Shown piece after piece: positions 14,898 to 22,501 of a stretch of DNA of 64,000 nt (the stretch's first letter is position 1; the number at the start of each line of letters is the position of its first letter). Below the pieces are notes generated by a model. It was not told the DNA's origin and did no database searches. It saw only the letters and a program-made list of their open reading frames with translations. This DNA comes from Blastococcus sp. HT6-30 (GTDB lineage Bacteria > Actinomycetota > Actinomycetes > Mycobacteriales > Geodermatophilaceae): contig NZ_CP155792.1 in the NCBI RefSeq assembly GCF_039729015.1, forward strand, positions 2,318,001 through 2,382,000, given 5' to 3'. Position numbers and translations under genes: made by a program.

Positions 14898-14990
14898 TCA
14901 AGGGGCGACGACACGAGCGTCCAGCCATGCCCGCAGTTCGTCGGCCAGGGCCACCGGTTGGTCGAGGTGGAGGAGGTGGCCCGCATCGCT
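14898..14990 (-). pseudogene. C-terminal remnant of an alpha/beta hydrolase
   Basis: The last 30 codons of a minus-strand frame read SDAGHLLHLDQPVALADELRAWLD and then stop. A His followed by hLDQPxxLAxxLxxWL is how many alpha/beta hydrolases end, with the His completing the catalytic triad. No matching upstream hydrolase sequence is present: it stops at about 14990 where an oppositely oriented NTF2-like frame begins. I read this as a fragment left by a deletion or rearrangement. Confidence 0.5.
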
Positions 14991-15471
14991 TCGCGGAGCA
15001 GTTCTTCCGCGAGTGGACCGGTGCGGGCAACCGGGGGGACTGGCCAGCCTCCGAGGCGATGCTGCACGAAGACGTGACCCTCTTCGACCCTCTCGAATCC
15101 GAACCAGCCGTCGGCAGGACAGCCGTGCTGGCGCGAGCCAAGGCGCAGTACGCCCCGTTCCCGGACGGCCGCGTCGACGTCGTCGGTGTGCCGTTCGCCA
15201 CCGCCGACCGGAGCGCATTCGGCTACCGGTGGCGTTTCGTCGGCACGCACGAGAGGCCGATCGAGCCGCCGGGCTTCGCCCCGACCGGAGTACGTCTGTG
15301 CCTCGAGGGGATGTCGTATCTGCAGTTGGAGCAAGGGCGGGTGGGTCCGTACGCCTGTACTTCGACACCACCGAGGTAGCGCGGCAGATCGGCGCTGCAC
15401 CTCCGCGGGGCGGTCGTCTCGAGCGGCTGGCCGTGGCAGCTCAACGCATGCGGGCCCGGCGTCGACGCTGA
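14987..15471 (+). pseudogene. NTF2/SnoaL-like protein, 5' truncated and frameshifted
   Basis: The frame from about 14987 reads RFAEQFFREWTGAGNRGDW, then HEDVTLFDPLE and FGYRWRFVGTHE, typical of the SnoaL/NTF2-like small alpha-beta cone fold. After QLEQGRV (about 15345) homologous sequence continues only in another frame (LYFDTTEVARQIGA to the stop at 15471), so one base has been lost or added. The 5' end lacks a plausible start and abuts the hydrolase remnant. Probably non-functional, unless the frameshift is a sequencing error and the start lies further upstream. Confidence 0.6.
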
Positions 15472-15478
15472 GGCCACG

Positions 15479-15784
15479 CCGGCGGCCTCGGATGCCTACC
15501 CGCGTGGGCAGACGGCGCTGCCCGCCGGCGATCGCCGCCGCGGCCGCGCGGGCATCGTTGGTGATCTGCAGCAGCAGGCCCTGCAGCAGATCCGACCGCC
15601 CGACCAAGTACATCGCGGGGTGCGGTGGGCTTGGCCCCCCGCCGGGGAGCCGGCAACGCCCGCGCATCGACCCGGGAACCGCCACGGTCGGCCGGCTGCG
15701 CACCCGCTGAGACCGAGGGTCCCCGGCGGCTGCCGCAGCAGTCGGGCCCGGGCAGCCCGGCGGTCGCTGGCCGACAATGGCCTG
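15479..15784. other. Intergenic region before dtd without a supported gene
   Basis: Open frames exist on both strands, as usual at this GC content, but none begins with a ribosome-binding site or shows a family motif. A minus-strand stretch reading LVGRSDLLQGLLLQITNDARAAAAAIAGG (about 15510-15610) looks protein-like and may be another remnant. I cannot support more. Confidence 0.4.
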
Positions 15785-16216
15785 GTGCGCGCCGTGGTGA
15801 GCCGGGTCAGTACAGCCGCTGTAACCGTTGATGGTGACGTCGTCGGCACGATCGGCCACGGACTGCTGTCACTGGTCGGAGTGGGGCGGCAGGACGACGC
15901 CGACCGAGCGGTGGCGCTGGCGCGCAAGATCCACGAGCTGCGCATCTTTCCCGGAGACTCGGGAGCGGTCTCCGCGGCCGACCTGGGCCTGCCGGTGCTG
16001 GTCGTGAGCCAGTTCACCCTCTACGCCGACACGCGCAAGGGCCGCCGTCCGTCGTGGCAGGACGCCGCCAACGGCGAGCTGGCCGAGCCGCTGGTCGAGG
16101 AGGTGGTGGCGGAACTGCGCCGACGCGGCGCCAGCGTGGCGACGGGGGTCTTCGGCGCGAGCATGCGGGTCGCGTCGGTCAACGAGGGCCCGATGACCCT
16201 CCTGCTGGAGACCTGA
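15785..16216 (+). CDS. dtd: D-aminoacyl-tRNA deacylase
   Basis: This 143-residue protein begins with RAVVSRVSTAAVTVDG and ends with VNEGPMTLLLET, as DTD proteins do. The SQFTLYADTRKGRRPS segment (about 78-93) and NEGPMT (an NxGPhT variant) form the two cross-subunit motifs that bind the D-aminoacyl adenosine. It removes D-amino acids, and also glycine wrongly attached to tRNA-Ala, keeping translation homochiral. The GTG start lies exactly at the family's first residue; length is the family norm. Confidence 0.95.
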   Translation: MRAVVSRVSTAAVTVDGDVVGTIGHGLLSLVGVGRQDDADRAVALARKIHELRIFPGDSGAVSAADLGLPVLVVSQFTLYADTRKGRRPSWQDAANGELAEPLVEEVVAELRRRGASVATGVFGASMRVASVNEGPMTLLLET

Positions 16217-16323
16217 CTGGCGGGCGCCCGTCGCGCAAACGACATGACTGGGAGTTCGGGCCCCGGGTATCCCGGGGTGACCGAAAGCACTACCTGCCGG
16301 TTTGCTGTGAACGGTGGCTTCGC

Positions 16324-16350
16324 GGAACACCGGACCCCTCAGCGGCCGTT
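16324..16350 (+). promoter_or_regulatory. Candidate SigR/SigH-type promoter for sigB
   Basis: GGAACA (16324-16329) and CGTT (16347-16350) are 17 bases apart. In actinobacteria GGAAY and GTT boxes at about this spacing are used by the oxidative and heat stress ECF sigma factors (SigR/SigH/SigE), and mycobacterial sigB is transcribed that way. Seen motif, inferred function. Confidence 0.45.
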
Positions 16351-16495
16351 GTGCAGGACGTACCACACCGGACAGAGAAGAGCGGGACCGGCCGGTGACC
16401 CCGTAGCCGTGGCCCCGCTCCACGCCTGGATGACCCCGCCGCACACCGACGCCCGGCGAGCGCATCCGAATCGAAGGCAAGGACGAAGACCCATC

Positions 16496-17482
16496 GTGAC
16501 GCTGCTGCACTCCTCCCCCACCGACACCTTGGACGTGCGCGCCCCCCGACGGGAGCCCGACACGAGCGGCCTGGTCTCCACCGACCTCGTGCGCGTCTAC
16601 CTCAACACCATCGGCAAGACCGCTCTGCTGACCGCGGAGCAGGAGGTGGAGCTGGCCAAGCGGATCGAGGCCGGTCTCTACGCCGAGCGACTGCTCGCCG
16701 AGCAGGACGGCCTCACGCCGGCCCGCAAGCGCGACTACAAGATCCTGGCGACCGACGGCAAGGCCGCCAAGGCGCACCTGCTGGAGGCCAACCTCCGGCT
16801 CGTCGTCTCCGTGGCCAAGCGCTACACCGGCCACGGCATGACGTTCCTGGACCTGATCCAGGAGGGCAACGTCGGCCTGATCCGTGCGGTCGAGAAGTTC
16901 GACTACACCAAGGGCTTCAAGTTCTCGACCTACGCCACCTGGTGGATCCGGCAGGCCATCACCCGGGCCATGGCCGACTCCGGGCGCACCATCCGGCTGC
17001 CCGTCCACCTGGCCGAGCAGGTCAACAAGGTGGTGCGCACCCGCCGGCGGATGCACCAGGAGCTCGAGCGGGAGCCGACCGCCGAGGAGCTGGGTCTGGA
17101 GCTGGACCTGTCCGAGGAGCGGATCACCGAGCTGCTCGAGTACAGCCGCGACCTGGTCAGCCTGGACCAGACCGTGGGCACCGACGAGGAGTCCCGGCTC
17201 GGTGACTTCATCGAGGACGCCGACGCCGCGGTCGCCGAGGACGCCGTCGCCTTCCAGATGATGAAGGGCGACGTCCGCACCGTCCTCTCCACGCTGGAGG
17301 ACCGGGAGCGCGACGTGGTCGTGCTGCGGTTCGGCCTCGACGGCGGCCAGCCCCGCACCCTGGAGCAGATCGGCAAGCAGTTCGGTCTCTCCCGCGAGCG
17401 GGTTCGGCAGATCGAGCGCGAGACGATGGCCAAGCTGCGTGATCCGCAGCGCGCCGACGCCCTGCGCGACTACCTCGCCTGA
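16496..17482 (+). CDS. sigB: RNA polymerase principal-like sigma factor, SigB type
   Basis: This 328-residue group 2 sigma-70 factor has no region 1.1. It carries [29 protein letters not shown] (region 1.2), then [61 protein letters not shown] (regions 2.1-2.4, the -10 readers) and regions 3 and 4, with the 4.2 helix-turn-helix in [18 protein letters not shown]. Length matches mycobacterial SigB (about 320) rather than the longer SigA. The start is a GTG with AAGGA upstream, and an upstream promoter resembles a stress sigma site. A hairpin follows the stop. Likely role is general stress and stationary-phase transcription. Confidence 0.93.
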   Translation: MTLLHSSPTDTLDVRAPRREPDTSGLVSTDLVRVYLNTIGKTALLTAEQEVELAKRIEAGLYAERLLAEQDGLTPARKRDYKILATDGKAAKAHLLEANLRLVVSVAKRYTGHGMTFLDLIQEGNVGLIRAVEKFDYTKGFKFSTYATWWIRQAITRAMADSGRTIRLPVHLAEQVNKVVRTRRRMHQELEREPTAEELGLELDLSEERITELLEYSRDLVSLDQTVGTDEESRLGDFIEDADAAVAEDAVAFQMMKGDVRTVLSTLEDRERDVVVLRFGLDGGQPRTLEQIGKQFGLSRERVRQIERETMAKLRDPQRADALRDYLA

Positions 17483-17500
17483 GGCCGACAGCAGTACCGG

Positions 17501-17528
17501 GGGCCGGTCACCTGCGGGTGACCGGCCC
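17501..17528. terminator. Bidirectional terminator between sigB and pat
   Basis: GGGCCGGTCACC and GGTGACCGGCCC form a 12-bp stem with a 4-base loop, between two converging genes. Confidence 0.8.
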
Positions 17529-17540
17529 TCGGCTGTTGAG

Positions 17541-20240
17541 CTAGACCGGGGAGCGCATGCGCCGCGGGCCGGGGTCGACGCGGGCCGTCGGCGGCCCGAC
17601 CAGCGCGGCCCCGCCGGCGACGACCAGCGAGCGGCCGCCGTGCCACGGGTTGGCCGGGCCGACGATGACCGGCTCCAGCGTCAGCCGCAGCACCTCGGGC
17701 AGGTCGTCGGCCAGACGGGCCACGCGCAGCAGCAGGTCCTCCAGCGCGGCGAGGTCGACCGGCTCGGATCCCCGGTAGCCGTTCAGCAGCGGAAAGGCGC
17801 GCGGTGCTCGCACCAGCTCGGCGGCGTCCAGATCGGTCAGCGGCAGCGTGCGGAAGGCCCGGTCGCCGAGCAGGTCGGTGGCCACTCCCCCGAGGCCGAA
17901 GCTGACCAGCGCGCCGAACGACGGATCGTCGACGATCTCCACGACGGTGGCCACGCCCGGCGCCGCCATCTCCTGCACGATGACCGGGTCGCCGGACGGG
18001 ATGGCCGCGAAGGCGATGCGCACCGCCTCGGCGTCGGCCAGGTCCAGCCGCACGCCGCCCAGGTCCGACCGGTGCCGCAGCCACGGAGCGGTCGACTTCA
18101 GCACCACCGGGTAGCCGATCGCCTCGGCCGCAGCGACCGCCGACTCGGCGTCGGTGACCCTGCGGGTGCCCAGCAGCGGCACGCCGTAGGCGGCGAGCAG
18201 GCCCATCAGCTCGTCGTCACTGAGCTCGCGGCCGCCCGGCGCCTCGGCGAGCGCCTCGTGCACGATCCGCCCGGCGGCGGCCTCGTCCACGTCGGGCAGC
18301 TCCGGCAGCTCACCGACCGGGCGACGGCGCCAGCGCGCGTACTCACTCGCCTTGGCCAGAGCGATCACCGCCCGCTCGGGCGTGCTGTAGGAGGGCACCG
18401 ACCCGCGCAGCGGCATCCCGTGCTCGTCGCAGACGGCGAGCTCGGGCGGGATGCCCTCGGTGGAGAGGAAGCTGGCGACGATCGGCTTGTCCGAACCCGT
18501 CGACACCTCGCGCAGCGCGGGCCCGTACTCGTGGGAACCGGCCATCAGCGGGGGGAGGAAGACCGCGACGACGGCGTCGACGCCGTCGTCGTCCACCGCC
18601 GCCTGCAGCGCCGCCCGGAACTCCTCGGGCGTGCCCTGGACCCCGATGTCGACCGGCGCCTCGTGCGCGAGCTGCATGCCCTCCTCGAGGACGGCGTCGG
18701 CGACGAGCACCCCGATGGCAGTGGAGTTGCCCACGACCGCCACCCGGTCGCCGGCCGGCAGGGGCTGGTGGGCCAGCAGGGAGCCGACGTCGAAGAGCTG
18801 GGCGACGGTCTCGACCCGGATGACGCCGGCCGAGGCGAACAGCGCCGCCACCGACTGCTCGGGGACGGCCACCGAGGTGCCGGCCAGGCCCGGGGTCACC
18901 CCGACGTGCCGGCCGCTCTTGACCGCGACCACCGGCTTCGTGCGCCCGACGGTGCGCGCCAGCCGGGCGAACTTGCGCGGGTTGCCGAAGCTCTCCAGGT
19001 GCAGCAGCACCACCTCGGTGCCGGGATCGGTGGCCCAGTACTGCAGGAGGTCGTTGCCGCTGACGTCGGCGCGGTTGCCGGCGGAGACGAACGTCGACAG
19101 CCCGATGCCCCGGCTGCGCGCCCGCTCCAGCAGCGCGACGCCGAGCGCCCCCGACTGGGCGAAGAACCCCACCCGCCCGCGACCGGGCACCATCGGCGCC
19201 AGGCTGGCGTTCAACCGCACCTCCGGGGCGGTGTTGACCACGCCCAGGCAGTTGGGGCCGACGACCCGCATGCCCGAGGCCCGGGCCGCGGCGACCAGCT
19301 GCCGCTCGGCGGCGCGCCCCTCCGGACCCGCCTCGCCGAACCCCCCGGAGATGACGACCAGTCCGCGTACCCGCTTGCGGCGGCAGGCCTCCACCACCCC
19401 GGCGACCTCGTCGGCGGGGACGGCGAGGACCGCCAGGTCCACGTCGTCGGGGATGGACTCGATGTCGGCGTAGGCGGGGACGGCGCGCACGTGGCGTGCT
19501 CCGGGGTTCACCGGGTAGACCGGGCCCGCGAAGCCGTAGTCGAGCAGGTGCCGCAGCACCGCGTTGCCGATCTTGCCGTCGTCGTTGCTCGCGCCGACCA
19601 CCGCCACGGACGACGGCGTGAGCAACCGGCCGATCGACCGGGACTCGCTGCGCTGCTCCCGCTCGTAGGCGACGGCGAGGGCGTCCTCGGTCTGCTCGAT
19701 GGGAAACGTCAGGTGGACGACGCCGTCCTCGTAGCTGCGCTCGGCCTTGTAGCCCGCGTCGCGGAAGACGCGGACCATCTTGCTGTTCTGGGCGAGGACC
19801 TCGGCGACGAACCGCTTGATCCCCCGCTCCCGGCCGGCGGCGGCCAGGTGCTCGAGCAGCACCGACCCGAGGCCCCGGCCCTGGTGGGCGTCTTCGACGA
19901 GGAAGGCGACCTCGGCGTCGTCGGTGCCGGGATACCGGTCGTAGCGGCCCACGGCGATGATCTGGTCGCCCAGCAGCACCACGAAGGCCACGCGGTGGTC
20001 GTGGTCGACGTGGGTGAACCGGTGCAGGTCGCGGTCGGAGAGCCGCCTCATCGGCCCGAAGAACCGGTAGTAGCGCGTCTGGTCGCTGCTGCGGTCCATC
20101 AGGCCGTTGAGGCCCTCCGCGTCGTCCGGGCAGATCGGCCGCAGGTGCACCGTGCCGCCGTCGGCGGCGACGATGTCGGCCTCCCAGCCCGGCGGCGGGG
20201 CCGGGTTCTCCTGCGACTCGGTGCCGGTCGGCTCAGTCAC
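17541..20240 (-). CDS. pat: GNAT/NDP-forming acyl-CoA synthetase-like protein acetyltransferase (Pat)
   Basis: This is an 899-residue fusion. Residues about 25-180 form a GNAT acetyltransferase domain (RPICPDDAEGL..., then EVAFLVEDAHQGRGLGSVLLEHL with the acetyl-CoA loop QGRGLG). Residues about 205-640 resemble the CoA-binding and ligase parts of NDP-forming acyl-CoA synthetases (VAVVGASNDDGKIGNAVLRHLLDYGF). The C-terminal 230 residues match the ATP-grasp subunit. This arrangement occurs in bacterial lysine acetyltransferases of the Pat family (PatZ, SlPatA), which control acetyl-CoA synthetase and related enzymes by acetylating a lysine. The GTG start overlaps the acuC stop by eight bases, tying acetyltransferase to deacetylase. 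Whether the synthetase part is catalytic is not clear from sequence alone. Confidence 0.88.
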   Translation of the reverse strand: MTEPTGTESQENPAPPPGWEADIVAADGGTVHLRPICPDDAEGLNGLMDRSSDQTRYYRFFGPMRRLSDRDLHRFTHVDHDHRVAFVVLLGDQIIAVGRYDRYPGTDDAEVAFLVEDAHQGRGLGSVLLEHLAAAGRERGIKRFVAEVLAQNSKMVRVFRDAGYKAERSYEDGVVHLTFPIEQTEDALAVAYEREQRSESRSIGRLLTPSSVAVVGASNDDGKIGNAVLRHLLDYGFAGPVYPVNPGARHVRAVPAYADIESIPDDVDLAVLAVPADEVAGVVEACRRKRVRGLVVISGGFGEAGPEGRAAERQLVAAARASGMRVVGPNCLGVVNTAPEVRLNASLAPMVPGRGRVGFFAQSGALGVALLERARSRGIGLSTFVSAGNRADVSGNDLLQYWATDPGTEVVLLHLESFGNPRKFARLARTVGRTKPVVAVKSGRHVGVTPGLAGTSVAVPEQSVAALFASAGVIRVETVAQLFDVGSLLAHQPLPAGDRVAVVGNSTAIGVLVADAVLEEGMQLAHEAPVDIGVQGTPEEFRAALQAAVDDDGVDAVVAVFLPPLMAGSHEYGPALREVSTGSDKPIVASFLSTEGIPPELAVCDEHGMPLRGSVPSYSTPERAVIALAKASEYARWRRRPVGELPELPDVDEAAAGRIVHEALAEAPGGRELSDDELMGLLAAYGVPLLGTRRVTDAESAVAAAEAIGYPVVLKSTAPWLRHRSDLGGVRLDLADAEAVRIAFAAIPSGDPVIVQEMAAPGVATVVEIVDDPSFGALVSFGLGGVATDLLGDRAFRTLPLTDLDAAELVRAPRAFPLLNGYRGSEPVDLAALEDLLLRVARLADDLPEVLRLTLEPVIVGPANPWHGGRSLVVAGGAALVGPPTARVDPGPRRMRSPV

Positions 20241-21414
20241 GCGGGTCGTCCGGGTCCAGGCCGAAGTAGGGGAAGCTGGCCCGCCGGGTACGCATGATGG
20301 CCCGGTCGACGCGGGACTCGGTGAAGCTGTCCCAACGGGAGAAGCCGGTGTAGCCACCCTCGGTCATGTGGGTGGGCGGCCGGGCCCGCAGCCCGCGGCG
20401 GACGACGTCGTCGCGCCACGACTGGGGGATCTCGGTCGCCGGGTCCAGCGTGGCGCCGCTGACCTCGGCGATCAGGTGGGTCCACGCGCGCGGCACGCAG
20501 CGCACCAGGCCGTAGCCACCGCCGCCCAGGGCGATCCAGCGGCCGTCGCAGATCTGGTGGGCCAGCTCGTGCATGGCCTTGTAGCTGGCGCGCTGCCCGT
20601 CGACGGTGAGCGCGAGGTCGGCGAGGGGGTCCTCGTGGTGGGCGTCGCAGCCGCACTGGGTCACGATGATCTGCGGCTGGAAGGCCCTGAGGACGCTGGG
20701 CACGACGGCGGTGAAAGCCCGCAGCCAGGAGGAGTCGTCCGTGCCGTTGGGCAGGGCGAGGTTCACCGCGCTGCCCAGGGCCTTGTCGGGGTCACCGGTC
20801 TCCTCCGGGTAGCCGGTTCCCGGGAACAGGGTCAGCGGCGTCTGGTGGATGCTGACGGTGAGCACCCGGGGGTCGTCGTAGAAGGCGGCCTGCACGCCGT
20901 CGCCGTGGTGGACGTCGAGGTCGACGTAGGCGATCCGCTCGTACCCCTGCCCGAGCAGCCATGCGATCGCGACCGCGGCGTCGTTGAACACGCAGAAGCC
21001 CGAGGCGTTCCCGCGCATCGCGTGGTGCAGTCCGCCGGAGATGTTGACCGCGTGCTGCGCGGCGCCGCTGTGCACCTGCTGGGCCGCGAGCACGCTGCCG
21101 CCGGTGATGAGCGCCGCGGCGTCGTACATCCCGGGGAAGATCGGGTTGTCCGCCGTGCCCAGTCCGTGGCCCACGTCCGGGTTCCCCGGCGCCTGGCGCA
21201 CCGCCTCCAGGTACAGCGGGTCGTGGACGAGGGTGAGCAGCTCCTCGTCGGCCGGTACGGGTTTCAGGACCTGCAGCTGGTCGGTGCCCAGCAGGCCGAG
21301 GCCGTCGGCCAGGCGCATGGTCAGGTCGAGCCGGACCGGGTGCAGCGGGTGATCACCGCCCATCGTGTAGCCGAGCAGCGCGTCGTCCCAGACGACGGCG
21401 ACCGAGTCGCTCAC
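20233..21414 (-). CDS. acuC: Acetoin utilization protein AcuC, class I histone-deacetylase fold
   Basis: This 393-residue protein has the deacetylase signatures GGLHHAMRGNASGFCVFNDAAVAI (general-base His pair), YVDLDVHHGDGVQ (zinc ligands Asp and His), and IVTQCGCDAHHEDPLADL (second Asp ligand region, CGCDAH in place of the more usual G-x-D-x-H). In Bacillus AcuC removes acetyl groups from acetyl-CoA synthetase. The gene starts at a GTG with a GAGGGGAGGGG purine run upstream and overlaps the acetyltransferase gene downstream, so writer and eraser of protein lysine acetylation are made from one transcript. Confidence 0.93.
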   Translation of the reverse strand: MSDSVAVVWDDALLGYTMGGDHPLHPVRLDLTMRLADGLGLLGTDQLQVLKPVPADEELLTLVHDPLYLEAVRQAPGNPDVGHGLGTADNPIFPGMYDAAALITGGSVLAAQQVHSGAAQHAVNISGGLHHAMRGNASGFCVFNDAAVAIAWLLGQGYERIAYVDLDVHHGDGVQAAFYDDPRVLTVSIHQTPLTLFPGTGYPEETGDPDKALGSAVNLALPNGTDDSSWLRAFTAVVPSVLRAFQPQIIVTQCGCDAHHEDPLADLALTVDGQRASYKAMHELAHQICDGRWIALGGGGYGLVRCVPRAWTHLIAEVSGATLDPATEIPQSWRDDVVRRGLRARPPTHMTEGGYTGFSRWDSFTESRVDRAIMRTRRASFPYFGLDPDDPRD

Positions 21415-21575
21415 GGACCCCTCCCCTCGCCGCGCCCGGCCCTGCCGGGCGCGCCTGCCTGCGCCGGACGCTACCGGGTCCGGCGCAGGCCGGTGCGTCG
21501 CCGAGACCACCCCGCAGGTGAGCCGGTCGCGGCCCTCCGTCCCCGTAGACTGGCCGCCGACACGGAGGAGTACCT

Positions 21576-22301
21576 GTGAACGACCTCATCGACACCACCG
21601 AGATGTACCTCCGGACGATCTTCGAGTTGGAGGAAGAGGGCATCGTCCCGCTCCGGGCCCGCATCGCCGAGCGCCTCCACCAGAGCGGCCCGACGGTCAG
21701 CCAGACGGTCGCCCGGATGGAGCGCGACGGCCTGCTCAGCGTCGAGGGCGACCGGCACCTGCAGCTGTCCGAGGAGGGCCGCCAGCTGGCCACCGCGGTG
21801 ATGCGCAAGCACCGGCTGGCCGAGTGCCTGCTCGTCGACGTCATCGGCCTGGACTACGCCGACGTCCACGAGGAGGCGTGCCGCTGGGAGCACGTGATGA
21901 GCGAGGCGGTCGAGCGCCGCCTGCTGTCGCTGCTGGGCAATCCGACGGTGTCCCCGTTCGGCAACCCCATCCCGGGCCTGGAGGCGCTGCGCGGCGACGA
22001 GCCGCTCGGGGGCGGGACCGCCGCGGTGCTGGACGCGCTCACCCTGCTGTCCACGACGGCCACCGCCGAGGGGCGGCCGATCGTCGTCCGCCGGATCAGC
22101 GAGCAGCTGCAGGAGAACGCCGAACTGCTGCGCGCGCTGGCCGAGCACGGTGTGCGCCCGGGCGTGACGATGACCGCGCAGCTGGTGGAGGGCTCGGTCA
22201 GCCTGGACGGCTACGTGCTGCCGGTCGGCGTTGCCCAGCACATGTTCGTGAGCGCGGTCGACGAGGAGCTCACGCCCCTCGAGGCGGCCCCGCTCCTCTA
22301 G
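21576..22301 (+). CDS. ideR: Iron-dependent repressor, DtxR/IdeR family
   Basis: The 241-residue protein matches DtxR/IdeR closely. The DNA-binding helix-turn-helix is at 27-50 (RIAERLHQSGPTVSQTVARMERDG). The primary metal site residues are Met10, Cys102, Glu105 and His106, and the ancillary site residues His79, Glu83 and His98; all are present. The C-terminal third is an SH3-like domain, more diverged than the rest. With Fe(II) bound it represses siderophore and iron-uptake genes and may activate ferritin genes. The GTG start has a GGAGGAG site. It is transcribed alone, divergently from acuC. Confidence 0.95.
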   Translation: MNDLIDTTEMYLRTIFELEEEGIVPLRARIAERLHQSGPTVSQTVARMERDGLLSVEGDRHLQLSEEGRQLATAVMRKHRLAECLLVDVIGLDYADVHEEACRWEHVMSEAVERRLLSLLGNPTVSPFGNPIPGLEALRGDEPLGGGTAAVLDALTLLSTTATAEGRPIVVRRISEQLQENAELLRALAEHGVRPGVTMTAQLVEGSVSLDGYVLPVGVAQHMFVSAVDEELTPLEAAPLL

Positions 22302-22501
22302 CGCGTCGCCGGACGGGCGCGCACCGTGTCCCCGGCAGGCCCCCGCGCGGCCGACGTCTTCGCCGCGGAGCTGCTGCCCCGGCCAGGCGGGGTCCTGCTG
22401 CACCGTCCCCGGGTCGGTCCGGGGTCTGCTCCCGGCGCCGTCGGTGCACCGGCCTCATTACGGTGGGGCCGGTCCCCGCTCCCCCGCGAGAGAAGGTCCC
22501 G

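Noticed and set aside
17439..20297. 952-codon open frame on the plus strand
   Set aside because: It lies antisense to pat, has shadow-like composition (Arg, Gly, His, Asp rich) and no family motif; an effect of high GC content.
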